From contig CAMWFQ010000007.1 in assembly GCA_947173495.1 (NCBI GenBank), positions 124,001 to 188,000 of the forward strand: a stretch of DNA of 64,000 nt, read 5' to 3'. The DNA is from an uncultured Lachnospiraceae bacterium. GTDB taxonomy: Bacteria; Bacillota; Clostridia; Lachnospirales; Lachnospiraceae. The position numbers and the translations under genes were made by a program. Below the pieces are notes generated by a model. That model saw nothing but the letters and a program-made list of their open reading frames with translations. It had not been told where the DNA came from and ran no database searches. Positions 1 through 8,835 of this stretch are shown piece after piece (the first letter of the stretch is position 1; every line of letters begins with the position of its first letter).

Positions 1-33
1 AAATCTGCCGATAAAAAGATTAGCAAACTGTAA
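1..33 (+). CDS. 3' end of an upstream gene (partial)
   Basis: The first 33 bases read in frame 1 as ten codons (KSADKKISKL) ending in TAA, 30 bp before the next gene's start on the same strand. The tail is lysine- and serine-rich, like the beginning of the next gene. Too little is present to name it. It may be an operon partner of the 206-residue protein that follows. The call rests only on an open frame touching the window edge and its tight spacing. Confidence 0.4.
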   Translation, partial: KSADKKISKL

Positions 34-63
34 ATGAACAAGCTAACCAAGGAGGGTAAAATC

Positions 64-684
64 ATGAGTGTAAATGGAGTTACAGGTGCTGGCAGTACTT
101 ACAGCACATATGCTGCAAATGCTAAAAGCGCCGAGACCAATACCGAAGCAAAATCATCCGAGAAAAAGACCGGTGCTTCCACAGGATCTGCCGGCGCAGT
201 ATACGAACCTTCAGAGGAAGCCAAGGCAGCCGCTGCAAAGAAGTATACCCCCAATGCGAAAGTCGTTGCCCAGATGAAAGCTGACGCTGATGCCAGAACC
301 GCACAGATGAAGAGCCTGGTAGAGAAGATGCTGACCAAACAGGGCGAAACCTACGGAAAGGCCAACGATATCTGGAGTCTTTTGTCCAGCGGCAAATTCA
401 CCGTGGATCCTGCCACCAAGCTGCAGGCACAGGCTGACATTGCAGAGGATGGCTACTGGGGCGTTTCTCAGACCTCCCAGCGTATTCTGGATTTTGCTAC
501 CGCTTTGACCGGCGGTGACCCTGATAAGATCGAAGAGATGCGTTCCGCTTTCCAGAAGGGCTTTAAAATGGCTGAAAAGAAATGGGGCGGCAGTCTTCCT
601 GATATTTCCCAGCAGACCTATGATGCTGTCATGAAGGGTTTTGATCAGATGGCTGAGGATGCCGGTATTAAAATCGAAAACTAA
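64..684 (+). CDS. Small hypothetical protein, 206 aa
   Basis: I do not recognise this protein. The start at 64 is chosen because a strong AGGAGG-type site lies at about 49-54; an in-frame ATG at 34 has no such site. The product has no signal peptide or membrane segment. Residues 1-60 are low complexity (Ala, Ser, Thr, Lys, Glu) and look disordered. From about residue 65 the protein is predicted-helical, and its C-terminal half (motifs YWGVSQTSQRILDFA and SLPDISQQTYDAVMKGFDQ) looks like a folded helical domain. The start resembles helical secreted or flagellum-associated small proteins, but nothing here proves that role. It follows a partial gene by 30 bp and ends at a strong hairpin shared with the convergent SPOCS/LysM gene. 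Confidence 0.75.
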   Translation: MSVNGVTGAGSTYSTYAANAKSAETNTEAKSSEKKTGASTGSAGAVYEPSEEAKAAAAKKYTPNAKVVAQMKADADARTAQMKSLVEKMLTKQGETYGKANDIWSLLSSGKFTVDPATKLQAQADIAEDGYWGVSQTSQRILDFATALTGGDPDKIEEMRSAFQKGFKMAEKKWGGSLPDISQQTYDAVMKGFDQMAEDAGIKIEN

Positions 685-691
685 ATTTAAG

Positions 692-718
692 CGGGCAGAG
701 GATCCAATCCTCTGCCCG
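692..718. terminator. Bidirectional terminator between convergent genes
   Basis: A perfect 11-bp inverted repeat (692-702 with 708-718) encloses a 5-nt loop. It is followed by GTTTGTT on the plus strand and by a T-rich run (TTAAATTT) on the minus strand. It lies 8 bp after the stop of the plus-strand gene and 6 bp after the stop of the convergent minus-strand gene, so it can serve both. Confidence 0.8.
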
Positions 719-723
719 TTTGT

Positions 724-2289
724 TCATACATTTTTCACGATCAATATCCTGTCTCCTGCCTTCACTTCATCTGAAGTAAGTTCATTGGTCTGTTTGATCA
801 CGGATACCGGCACATAATAGCGCTTTCCGATATCCCACAGGCTGTCGCCTTCTTTCACCATATATACGGCAATTCCCGGCAGAGCCTCCATCTTCTCCAT
901 ATCCGGCTCTGTCACAACGATCTGCTCCACGATCTTTTCCTGCCATTTCTGGTAAACATTTGCTCTGAAATAGAGCATACATTTAATGTCCACCTCTCCG
1001 TTATCAATAATGGCCACGCTTGCCTGCTCTACAAAAGCCTGCACAGGATAAATACAGTTTTCATTAATCCCTTCCGCCTCCAGGACATATTGGAACGGCA
1101 GGCTTCCTTTGATCACACCATACTTGTTCTCTTCATCACTGCACTCGTAAAAAATCTGCAGATTTACCACCCCTGTGAGCTCAATTCCGCCGTCCGACAC
1201 ATTCTGTCCGGCAATCTGAAGATTGCTCATTGTATGCAGAATCTTATGAAGGATCACTTTCTCGTCCTCGCACTTAAAGTGGCCGGACAGCTTGGTTTTT
1301 CCGCTGCTTCTGGAAAGAAGTCTCCTGAATTCCGCGTTCTTCTCCAGAACCGACACTTCCTTCACCACTCCGTAAACATCGGAAAGCAGGTCAATGTTTT
1401 CCTCCTCATAAATACAGATATCCAGATCCAGACACTGTTCAAAAGTAATGACTCTGTCTTCTCCGTCAAAATCCGGTCTTACCTCTACTTCCCGTTCCTC
1501 AGCGCTGAAGCGGATCTCCGGTATCATTCCCTCCCGAGCGCCGGGACAGTCCAGACTTCCGGCAAAAGGAAGCGTGGTTTCATAATGGCAGATCTCCTCC
1601 TCTTCTCCCTCACCTCTGTAAAGGAAAAAAGCTCTCAGTTCTCCCTGAACCCCGATCTTATCCTCCAGCACTTTAAATTCCAGAGCCTCCGGCGTCACCT
1701 CCGACCAGATCATTGCCACAATATTAGGAAAGCTTCCCGGAATCTCCACTTCCTCTTTTACCCTGAAGAGATCCTTTTTCTTGATGGCCATGGCTGCAAT
1801 ATTCAGCGTTTTTTTCCGGAATTCCACCGGTTCATCGCTGTAAAGGTCAACGGCTGTTTCCTCGTCATTGATCTCTTCGCAGGTGAGAAAAAGAGTGAGC
1901 ACAGACTGTACACTGAGTTTTCTGGAATTGATCAGTCCGATACTCAGATCCTCCAGTTCCCAGTTTATATTTACACTGTCTCCTCCTCTGATCCCTTCCA
2001 TAAAAACCATCTCATCAAAGGGAACAGCTCCTTCCATAAAAGCCACATCGCTCTTTGCCGCTCCTCCCTTATCCGTGAGATAAAGCACGTGAAAGGTAAG
2101 CTTTCCCTTTACCCCCACATGGTCATCCGTCACCTTTACCTCCTCGATCACCACGCTTCCTCTATCCATGATCAGTTTTACGGCATCAGGCCTGGAATCC
2201 GATATAATCACATCATCCTCAAGTGTCATCTGCATCTGAGCCTTACACTTGATACAATCCATATGTATGTTTCGTTTCATCAGCTCCAC
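724..2289 (-). CDS. SPOCS (DUF3794) and LysM domain protein, spore-coat type
   Basis: This 521-residue protein has repeated beta-rich SPOCS/DUF3794 modules through about residue 460. A C-terminal LysM domain occupies about residues 474-519 (motifs YMVKEGDSLWDIGKRY and VKAGDRILIV). LysM binds peptidoglycan or chitin-like glycans. SPOCS-LysM proteins of this length are typical of spore-forming Clostridia and are generally regarded as spore coat or cortex-associated. No signal peptide is visible, which fits a coat protein assembled from the mother cell. The start is a GTG with GGGAGG 8 nt upstream; the ATG three codons later is too far from that site. It is probably a single-gene unit ending at the shared hairpin. 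The family call is firm; the exact role is inferred. Confidence 0.88.
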   Translation of the reverse strand: MELMKRNIHMDCIKCKAQMQMTLEDDVIISDSRPDAVKLIMDRGSVVIEEVKVTDDHVGVKGKLTFHVLYLTDKGGAAKSDVAFMEGAVPFDEMVFMEGIRGGDSVNINWELEDLSIGLINSRKLSVQSVLTLFLTCEEINDEETAVDLYSDEPVEFRKKTLNIAAMAIKKKDLFRVKEEVEIPGSFPNIVAMIWSEVTPEALEFKVLEDKIGVQGELRAFFLYRGEGEEEEICHYETTLPFAGSLDCPGAREGMIPEIRFSAEEREVEVRPDFDGEDRVITFEQCLDLDICIYEEENIDLLSDVYGVVKEVSVLEKNAEFRRLLSRSSGKTKLSGHFKCEDEKVILHKILHTMSNLQIAGQNVSDGGIELTGVVNLQIFYECSDEENKYGVIKGSLPFQYVLEAEGINENCIYPVQAFVEQASVAIIDNGEVDIKCMLYFRANVYQKWQEKIVEQIVVTEPDMEKMEALPGIAVYMVKEGDSLWDIGKRYYVPVSVIKQTNELTSDEVKAGDRILIVKNV

Positions 2290-2351
2290 AAAAAGTACCT
2301 CCCTGAAATCTACTTACTGTAAATGTATGTAGCTTCCGGGAAAAGTATGAC

Positions 2352-3257
2352 TTACTCCTTAAGGCCTCCGATCAGTTCGTTAATGTCCTCAATTCCGTAC
2401 TGTTTCATGTAGGATTCAATCCCCTCGATCACTTCCACAGTGGCATAAGGATTGACGAAGTTCATAGCGCCTATGGATACGGCAGCGGCCCCGGCCAGAA
2501 GAAATTCTATCGCATCCTCCGCCGTAGCGATCCCGCCCATTCCTATTACAGGAATGTTTACTGCATGACTGGCCTGATAGACCATGCGTACCGCTACCGG
2601 TTTAATGGCCGGCCCGGAAAGGCCGCCTGTCTTGTTGGCCAGTACAAAAGTTCTCTTATAAATATCAATTTTCATACCGGTAAGCGTGTTGATCAATGAA
2701 ATGGCATCCGCTCCTGCCGCTTCCGCCGCCTTTGCCATCTCCGTAATGTCCGTTACATTGGGGCTGAGTTTCATAATCACCGGCTGTTTCGCCTTTGCCT
2801 TGATCTGGGAAGTAATGTCATAGAGACAGTCTGCCTTCTGTCCAAAGGCTATCGCTCCTTCCTTCACATTAGGACAGGACACATTGATCTCCAGAAGATC
2901 TGCATCCGTATCTCCAAGCTTTTCCACCACCTCCAGATAATCCTCCACAGTTTTACCGCAGACATTTACAATCATCCTGGTATCAAACTGTTTTAAAAAA
3001 GGAATATCTCTTTCTATGAGCACATCGATGCCGGGATTCTGCAATCCGATGGCATTGAGCATTCCTCCATATACCTCCGCCACACGGGGCGTGGGATTTC
3101 CCGGCCATGGCACATTGGCCACTCCCTTGGTCACCACGGCTCCCAGCCTGTTTAAATCCACAAATTCGCTGTATTCCATGCCGGATCCAAAGGTTCCCGA
3201 CGCGGTCATAACCGGATTTTTAAGTTCCACTCCTGCAATTACCACTTTTGTATTCAT
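2352..3257 (-). CDS. pyrD: Dihydroorotate dehydrogenase B, catalytic subunit
   Basis: This 301-residue FMN enzyme oxidises dihydroorotate to orotate in de novo pyrimidine synthesis. It belongs to class 1B, which passes electrons through PyrK to NAD. Motifs seen are MTASGTFG near the N-terminus, NPGID, the active-site loop NVSCPN with Cys128 as the expected catalytic base, and the FMN phosphate-binding GMGGI and SIGAM. Its ATG overlaps the pyrK stop as ATGA, so the two are translationally coupled. The gene order pyrC, pyrK, pyrD follows transcription. The length is normal for the family. Confidence 0.97.
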   Translation of the reverse strand: MNTKVVIAGVELKNPVMTASGTFGSGMEYSEFVDLNRLGAVVTKGVANVPWPGNPTPRVAEVYGGMLNAIGLQNPGIDVLIERDIPFLKQFDTRMIVNVCGKTVEDYLEVVEKLGDTDADLLEINVSCPNVKEGAIAFGQKADCLYDITSQIKAKAKQPVIMKLSPNVTDITEMAKAAEAAGADAISLINTLTGMKIDIYKRTFVLANKTGGLSGPAIKPVAVRMVYQASHAVNIPVIGMGGIATAEDAIEFLLAGAAAVSIGAMNFVNPYATVEVIEGIESYMKQYGIEDINELIGGLKE

Positions 3258-4060
3258 CAGATGTCCACCTCCCCGGCCTCGAAAACCGGCCCGTCCGTAC
3301 AGATTCTTGCATTATTTACATGAGAATGCGGATCCTTATGTGTGGTTTTGCACACACAGCCCAGACATGCCCCTACTCCGCAGGCCATTCTCTCTTCCAG
3401 TGATAGATAAGCCGGAATCTTCTTCTCCTGCGCGTATCTTTTGATCGCCCGCAGCATGGGCATAGGGCCGCATGCCATGATCACATCCGCCTCCAGCTGC
3501 CGCTGCTCCATGACGGTGAGAACATTTCCCTGCGTTCCGGCACTTCCATCCTCCGTGGCTGCAAATACCGTCCCATATTTTTCCAGGTCCTCCTTCAGAA
3601 AAAGCTGTCCATCCCGGTATCCTGCAATGATATCAGCTCTGTTTCCTTCTGATATGATCTCCCTAGCCAGCTGCAGCATGGGCGGAATACCGATCCCGCC
3701 TCCCATAAGTACTACTTTCTTCTTTTCCCGGTCCGATTCCCATATATCATGCAGGGCAGGAAAGCCGTTTCCCAGCAGGCCCAATATGCTGATTTGCTCT
3801 CCTTCCTTCCAGCCGGCAAACTCCTCTGTTCCTTTCCCGGCGATCCGGTACACCAGACGGAGCGCACCCTTTTCCTTATCAGCCTCGCAGATACTGACAG
3901 GGCGGGGCAGAAGACGGGATGCATCCTTTGGGTATATTCCGATAAACTGTCCTGCCTTTGCTTTCTCCGCCATATCGCTGGCAATCCACAGATCATAAAT
4001 ATTCTCTGCAATCATTTGCTGAGACAGGATCCTGGCTTCCGTTTTTTTCTTTCCATTCAT
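3257..4060 (-). CDS. pyrK: Dihydroorotate dehydrogenase B, electron transfer subunit
   Basis: This 267-residue iron-sulfur flavoprotein relays electrons from PyrD to NAD+. The FAD-binding motif RPVS is at 53-56 and a nucleotide-binding GGGIGIPP lies mid-protein. The [2Fe-2S] cluster ligands Cys227, Cys232, Cys235 and Cys254 sit in the CGVGACLGC context typical of PyrK. An AAGGAG site precedes the ATG by 9 nt. The stop overlaps the pyrD start. The 137 bp between this gene and pyrC hold a 7-bp hairpin (4086-4092 with 4103-4109) but no gene. Confidence 0.97.
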   Translation of the reverse strand: MNGKKKTEARILSQQMIAENIYDLWIASDMAEKAKAGQFIGIYPKDASRLLPRPVSICEADKEKGALRLVYRIAGKGTEEFAGWKEGEQISILGLLGNGFPALHDIWESDREKKKVVLMGGGIGIPPMLQLAREIISEGNRADIIAGYRDGQLFLKEDLEKYGTVFAATEDGSAGTQGNVLTVMEQRQLEADVIMACGPMPMLRAIKRYAQEKKIPAYLSLEERMACGVGACLGCVCKTTHKDPHSHVNNARICTDGPVFEAGEVDI

Positions 4061-4197
4061 CTTGTTTTTCTCCTTTTACTTTCAAAGTTCAGCGCTCCGG
4101 CTCTGAACTGCGCGAAAATGGGGTCCTGCGCATCCGCCGGAGACCCAAAATAAACCTCTTTCATTCATGGTGGTATCTGCAATGCTGATATGGGGGG

Positions 4198-5478
4198 TTA
4201 CTTACGGTACACAATATTTCCATCACAGATTGTATAATATACAACTCCCGGAAGCTGCTCCCCGATAAAGGGCGAATTGGCAGACTTGGATGCAAACTCC
4301 CTTACCGTCCATGTTTCCGTCGGATGAAACAGCACCAGATCAGCCGCTTCTCCTTCCTTTATCTGTCCTCCCGGAATTCTGTAAAGCGCACAGGGCGCCG
4401 TGCTCATCCGGTGCATCAGCTCCGGCCATGTAAGAATTCCTTTCTCTACAAGCTCCCTTATTCCCAGCGACAGAGCCGTCTCCAGCCCTATAATACCGCT
4501 GGGAGCCTCTGTAATGGGCCTGTCCTTTTCCTCCCGGCTGTGAGGCGCATGGTCGGTAGCAATCATGTCGATGGTGCCATCCTTTATTCCTTCCAGGATC
4601 GCCAGCCGGTCTCTTTCCGTCCGAAGAGGCGGGTTCATTTTAGCCAGCGTCCCCTTTTCAATTACGGCCTCCTCCGTCAGGGTAAAATGATGGGGCGTGG
4701 CTTCCCCATGGACACGCGCCCCTTCCTTTTTGGCCTGACGCAAAAGCGCTACCGTTTCTTCGGTGCTGATATGCTGTATCACCACCTCCGCTCCTGTCTG
4801 CAGCGCCAGTTCAAGGTCTCTTTTGACCAGCTTGATCTCCGCTTCCTTGGGCGAACCCCCAATTTGATAAAATTCAGAGGCTTTTCCCTGATTGACACCA
4901 TTGTTCACAATCACGCCCGGGTCTTCCTCATGAAAACTTATGGGCTTCTGCAGCCCTTTCGCCTGCTCCATTGCCCTGCGTACCAGCTTTTCGTCCAGAA
5001 GCGGAATCCCATCGTCTGTAAATCCCGCTGCTCCGCACGCCGCCAGATGGACCATGTCGGTCAATACTTTCCCTGCCATGCCCTCCGTCACATTTGCGCA
5101 GCTGGCGATATGAATGCCTGTCCTTTTTCCCTTTTCCAGCACATAGGAGAGAACCTCCGGATTGTCTACACAGGGCCTGGTATTCGCCATCAGCACAATC
5201 TCTGTAAAACCGCCTCTTGCCGCTGCTGCCGCCCCGGTCTCCATGTCCTCTTTATACAGGAATCCCGGATCCCTGAAATGGACATGGGTATCGGCCAGTC
5301 CCGGGGCAATCATCAGCCGCTCTGCATCGATCACATCTGTTTCCTTAACGTTTTCTTCCGCATGATCTTCCTTTTCGCTGATTATACGGAAAATTTTTCC
5401 ATTCTCAATCTGCAGGTCCGCCCTGTAAGTTCTGTTTTCTACAGGATCAATCACTGTTCCGTTTTTAATATAGAGCAT
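4198..5478 (-). CDS. pyrC: Dihydroorotase
   Basis: This 426-residue zinc amidohydrolase cyclises carbamoyl aspartate to dihydroorotate, the pyrimidine step before PyrD/PyrK. Seen in the sequence are the metal-binding HVHFRDPG (His65, His67), substrate-binding ANTRP, Asp157 in the DDG loop, His183, His236 and the ATDHAPH motif with catalytic Asp309. This is the pattern of class I bacterial dihydroorotases. GGAGG lies just before the ATG. It is the first gene of the pyr unit. pyrB, pyrE and pyrF are not in the window. Confidence 0.97.
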   Translation of the reverse strand: MLYIKNGTVIDPVENRTYRADLQIENGKIFRIISEKEDHAEENVKETDVIDAERLMIAPGLADTHVHFRDPGFLYKEDMETGAAAAARGGFTEIVLMANTRPCVDNPEVLSYVLEKGKRTGIHIASCANVTEGMAGKVLTDMVHLAACGAAGFTDDGIPLLDEKLVRRAMEQAKGLQKPISFHEEDPGVIVNNGVNQGKASEFYQIGGSPKEAEIKLVKRDLELALQTGAEVVIQHISTEETVALLRQAKKEGARVHGEATPHHFTLTEEAVIEKGTLAKMNPPLRTERDRLAILEGIKDGTIDMIATDHAPHSREEKDRPITEAPSGIIGLETALSLGIRELVEKGILTWPELMHRMSTAPCALYRIPGGQIKEGEAADLVLFHPTETWTVREFASKSANSPFIGEQLPGVVYYTICDGNIVYRK

Positions 5479-5525
5479 ATATCCTCCGTCTTTTGCCTTC
5501 GTTCCTTTCCATTCCTTACAGTATC

Positions 5526-5554
5526 AGTATATCTGTCCTTTCCCCTCCCCACAA
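5526..5554 (-). promoter_or_regulatory. Candidate promoter of the pyr unit
   Basis: On the minus strand TTGTGG and TATACT are separated by exactly 17 nt. The -10 matches the sigma-A consensus at 5 of 6 positions, the -35 only at 3 of 6. It lies about 50 nt upstream of the pyrC start in an otherwise empty 94-bp gap. Confidence 0.45.
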
Positions 5555-5572
5555 GAGAATTTACAGGATTTT

Positions 5573-6025
5573 TTACTTAAACACAACCGGTTTATCCATA
5601 AACTCCGTCTTAAGTACAATATAAGGATAGGAGGGTGTATTCTTTTTCACCGCCGGATCTGAAGGGTCCGGTCCTAGCAGCGTGGTATCCGCATAAATAG
5701 CGTTTTCTGTAAGATACAGATCATTTACAGTAATACTGTACCCGCCGCTCACCTGCTCTCCGTATCCAATGCAGATATATAAAAAGCCATTGTCCTGATA
5801 GGTCACTTTAAAGGCATTCTCCTTCTTCTCCTCGATCACATTTTTCAGTTCCTGGGGAATATTATCCTCGGCCAGAACCGTAAATTCCAGATCCTTTACT
5901 TTTTCCATCAGATCCTTTTCCTTTGCACATCCCGCAAGCAGACCCACTGTAACAGCCAGCAATGTTACTGTCGACGCCAATATCCGTATTCCGTGTTTTA
6001 CTCTCCACGCACAGGCAATTTTCAT
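5573..6025 (-). CDS. PrcB-like lipoprotein
   Basis: This 150-residue protein has an N-terminal hydrophobic signal (about residues 12-32) ending in a lipobox LLAGC, so it should be lipidated and held on the outer face of the membrane. The mature part carries the motif GGYSITVNDL followed by a short beta-rich tail. That matches the PrcB C-terminal domain found in a spirochaete protease complex and in many clostridial lipoproteins. The neighbour transcribed ahead of it is the HtrA protease, which makes a surface protease or quality-control partnership plausible but unproven. An AGGAAG site precedes the ATG. Confidence 0.75.
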   Translation of the reverse strand: MKIACAWRVKHGIRILASTVTLLAVTVGLLAGCAKEKDLMEKVKDLEFTVLAEDNIPQELKNVIEEKKENAFKVTYQDNGFLYICIGYGEQVSGGYSITVNDLYLTENAIYADTTLLGPDPSDPAVKKNTPSYPYIVLKTEFMDKPVVFK

Positions 6026-6116
6026 TCTTCCTCATTTCCGCGCATTTGATGCATACAAGCATTTTTAACCGCAATTTTACTTTTTACAATTTATGAGCTG
6101 AAAACATAAATCATGC

Positions 6117-6152
6117 AAAAGAGCAATGCTCTTTTACGAACATTGCTCTTTT
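6117..6152. terminator. Hairpin terminator after htrA
   Basis: A perfect 12-bp inverted repeat (6117-6128 with 6141-6152) encloses a 12-nt loop. The outer stem is A/T-rich, giving a U-run within the stem in either direction. It lies 53 bp after the htrA stop and just upstream of the PrcB-like gene. Confidence 0.65.
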
Positions 6153-6204
6153 TATGCGCAGGCCCACATAAGGAAATCTGCTACTTCTTCTGTTTCATCA
6201 AAGA

Positions 6205-7710
6205 TTACTGCGTACTTTTTCCCAGCGTCAGCTCCACTGTTTTGGCCTGATAGCCTGTAGGCGAGCCCTGCATAATGGTCAGCTCCACCGTGGTTCCTGC
6301 CGCATAGTAGGCAAGCTCTTCCTTCAGCTCCGCCATAGAGGTTACCTCCTCGCCGTTGAGCGCTGTAATAATATCTCCTCTGATCAGTCCCGCCGCAGCT
6401 GCTCCCGTTCCTTCCATTACGTTGGACACATATACACCTTTGGGAAGCCCGTACATCTGTACAGAATCCGTCGTCACATCCACTCCTGTAATCCCCAGAT
6501 AACCTCTTTCCGCCTCATTCACCTTCATCCGTGTCTGTTTGGTCATTAAATCCTCAATGATCGGCTTTGCATCTGAAATCGGAATTGCATAGCCCATACC
6601 TTCTACTGCAGAACCGCCGATCTTGTTGGAGTTAATCCCCACAACCTCTCCCTTGCTGTTGATCAGGGCTCCGCCTGAGTTGCCGGGGTTAATGGCGGCG
6701 TCTGTCTGAATAAACGTATTGATCTCCGTATCTTCATATTGAGCGCTTGTCTGAATCGTGTCCGCCGCAATCGCACGGTCAAGGGCGCTTACCACTCCGG
6801 TGGTAACAGACTGTCCGTATCCCAGAGAGTTTCCGATGGCGATCACCGGCTCTCCCACAGTAAGCTGTTCAGAATCTCCCAGCTTTGCAATTGCAATCTG
6901 GCTCATAGTATCGCCGCTGATATCGGCAAGCTGCACTGCAATCACTGCCAGGTCCTTATCAGCATCTGTTCCTTTAATCTGCGCCTGAACCTGACTGGCA
7001 TCTACAAACTGGACTGTCAGCTCTTCCGCAGATTCTACCACATGGTAATTCGTCACCAGCAGAAGCTCCGTATCATTTTTTCCGACAATAATACCGGATC
7101 CGCCGGCCTCCTGGCTGTACTCCTGTCCAAAGAACGTCATTCTCTCAACATATCTGTTGTTTACCGAAACCACAGCCGGCATCACTTCCTTGACTACCTG
7201 AGTCACATCCGTCACGGTAGTCTGGGCCATCTCCTTTTTAACTGCTTCTTCTATTCTGCTGATCTCGTCTTCGCTCAATCCATCAATTTCCAGGGAAATC
7301 CCCTGCTCATCGCTGCCGGATCCGATATTCACCTGCGGAATCTCCTGATCTTCCGCCGCAGCCTTTGTTCCGTCCTTCGTCTTCAGAAAATCCATTGCAG
7401 AATCCACTGCCTGGAAACCCAAACCGGCAAAGATTCCAAAAAACAGTCCGCAGCTGACAGCGATCGCCAGCTTTCCGGCGGTTCCTTTTTTCTGTTTCTT
7501 ATTGGAACTGCCATATATACCGGATGTATTCATCCCAGTGAAGTTCCCCTGGGCTGCTCCTTTATAGCCTCCGTTTCCAAAGCTCTGGTTGGTGAAGCTG
7601 CCGCCTGTTTCATAGTGACTTCTGCTGCTGTCCTGGCTGTAAGTATTGTTCACCGTATTCGTAGTGTCTGTATCATTGTGATAACTGTTCGGATAATTAT
7701 TTTCATACAT
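6205..7710 (-). CDS. HtrA/DegP-type membrane-anchored serine protease
   Basis: This 501-residue protein is an extracytoplasmic quality-control protease. Residues 1-80 are an Asn/Ser/Gly/Tyr-rich cytoplasmic tail, residues 81-101 form one transmembrane helix, and a trypsin-like domain follows. The catalytic triad is visible as His223 (TNYHVV), Asp253 (DKDLAV) and Ser345 (NPGNSGGAL). A single PDZ domain spans about residues 400-490 (GYLGITGV, GLIRGDIITALNGEEV). This matches the YycK/HtrA group of Firmicutes. GGAGGAATT precedes the ATG. It stands alone between a GT gene and a terminator hairpin. The upstream gap contains a TATACT that may be a -10 element, without a good -35. Confidence 0.95.
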   Translation of the reverse strand: MYENNYPNSYHNDTDTTNTVNNTYSQDSSRSHYETGGSFTNQSFGNGGYKGAAQGNFTGMNTSGIYGSSNKKQKKGTAGKLAIAVSCGLFFGIFAGLGFQAVDSAMDFLKTKDGTKAAAEDQEIPQVNIGSGSDEQGISLEIDGLSEDEISRIEEAVKKEMAQTTVTDVTQVVKEVMPAVVSVNNRYVERMTFFGQEYSQEAGGSGIIVGKNDTELLLVTNYHVVESAEELTVQFVDASQVQAQIKGTDADKDLAVIAVQLADISGDTMSQIAIAKLGDSEQLTVGEPVIAIGNSLGYGQSVTTGVVSALDRAIAADTIQTSAQYEDTEINTFIQTDAAINPGNSGGALINSKGEVVGINSNKIGGSAVEGMGYAIPISDAKPIIEDLMTKQTRMKVNEAERGYLGITGVDVTTDSVQMYGLPKGVYVSNVMEGTGAAAAGLIRGDIITALNGEEVTSMAELKEELAYYAAGTTVELTIMQGSPTGYQAKTVELTLGKSTQ

Positions 7711-7848
7711 AACAAATTCCTCCTTCTTATCATCCGAAGCGTCTGCTCCTGCCGTCTCTGTTTTTTGTTCTTATGTTTATGAATACAGTATATCCGGCAT
7801 TTGTGTTTAAATTGTGACAAAAATTTGATGTTTTTGTTATCAGTTTTT

Positions 7849-8787
7849 TCACATTGGCTTCTTCCAGTACTCTTTATTCATGGAAAATGCCCTCACAAGG
7901 CTTTCGGGCAGATGCCTGTATCGTTTCCCCCAAAAAAATCCCAGATACTTGCAGCCGCTCTGCCAGATCAACTGCAGGATCAGCCATGGCTTTTTCTCAG
8001 TCAAAAGATACCGGCAGGTCTTTTTCACCAGGCGGATTCCTTCCGACTCCGCAGGCAGTCCGTCAAATACCTCCGGATGCAGCGCATGGGAAACACCCAG
8101 ATCAAAATTTCTCCTGAACTGCCGGATTCCGCTGTAATTATGGGAATGAATCACCCGGGCTCCCGGCGTATAAGCAATCATGTATCCGGCGTCTAACAGA
8201 CCCCTGGCATAGATCATATCCTCATTAAATATGGTATGGTCAGTAAATCCTTTCAATTCCTCAAAAATCTCTCTCTTATATGCAGCGCATACATCAGAGG
8301 CAAAAAAGGCCTTAATCCCCATCTTTTTCAAATCAGCCGCCGATTTGCAGCAGGGCTGATCAGGGTAATTAAAGGAACGGGTATATTGTTCTATGATTCT
8401 GCACTTTTCGTTCGGGAGCTGTCTGGCATAGCTCATCCCCACCTTCGGATCCTCAAAAGGCGCAAGAAGCTCCTTTAGCAAATGACGGTCGGCCGGATAA
8501 GCATCATCCGTCATCATAACAAAGTAGGGGCTCTCTGACAGCGACACTCCATAATTTCTGGTTCTGCCATGATCAAATTCCGCCTTTGTCACATGCTTTA
8601 CCAGTACATTTTCATATTTTTCCCAAAAACCTGTTTCCGCTGCAAATTGATCAAAATAGCTCTTTTCCGTATTAATCAGTATGATCCTGTTGGCCGGAAG
8701 CGTCTGTTCCTTAAGCCGATCCAGCAGGACAAGAAATTTCGGGGACGGTTTATAAACCGGTATGATTACATCTACTTTTTTCATCAT
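7849..8787 (-). CDS. GT2 family glycosyltransferase, rhamnosyltransferase-like
   Basis: This 312-residue cytosolic or membrane-peripheral GT-A enzyme opens with VIIPVYKPSP and carries a modified DxD region in MMTDDAYPADR, then FNEDMIYARGL and a basic C-terminal helix. It resembles bacterial rhamnosyltransferases that extend surface polysaccharides from dTDP-rhamnose. The donor is not proven, although rfbBAC is in the same window. The ATG follows AGGAAATGA, and its leader GCGCAGGAAATGA resembles that of several other glycan genes here. A strong terminator ends only 14 nt before this start. Confidence 0.88.
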   Translation of the reverse strand: MMKKVDVIIPVYKPSPKFLVLLDRLKEQTLPANRIILINTEKSYFDQFAAETGFWEKYENVLVKHVTKAEFDHGRTRNYGVSLSESPYFVMMTDDAYPADRHLLKELLAPFEDPKVGMSYARQLPNEKCRIIEQYTRSFNYPDQPCCKSAADLKKMGIKAFFASDVCAAYKREIFEELKGFTDHTIFNEDMIYARGLLDAGYMIAYTPGARVIHSHNYSGIRQFRRNFDLGVSHALHPEVFDGLPAESEGIRLVKKTCRYLLTEKKPWLILQLIWQSGCKYLGFFWGKRYRHLPESLVRAFSMNKEYWKKPM

Positions 8788-8800
8788 TCATTTCCTGCGC

Positions 8801-8826
8801 AAAAAGGCCGGCATGTCTGCCGGCCT
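8801..8826 (-). terminator. Intrinsic terminator after the LCP gene
   Basis: A perfect 9-bp GC-rich stem (8805-8813 with 8818-8826) with a 4-nt loop is followed on the minus strand by five T residues. It is placed between the LCP stop and the ribosome binding site of the next GT gene, so GT expression would depend on readthrough or on a promoter inside the LCP gene. Confidence 0.85.
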
Positions 8827-8835
8827 CTTTTCTTC

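Noticed and set aside
1090-2322. Long open frame on the plus strand opposite the SPOCS/LysM gene
   Set aside because: It is antisense to a clear gene, has no ribosome binding site and no recognisable motif.
4061-4197. Possible PyrR attenuator or small gene between pyrK and pyrC
   Set aside because: Only a 7-bp hairpin and no T-run were seen, and no conserved PyrR-binding loop could be recognised.
4324-5580. 418-codon open frame opposite pyrC
   Set aside because: It is antisense to a well-supported enzyme gene and runs into the pyrC promoter region. Its composition is not protein-like.
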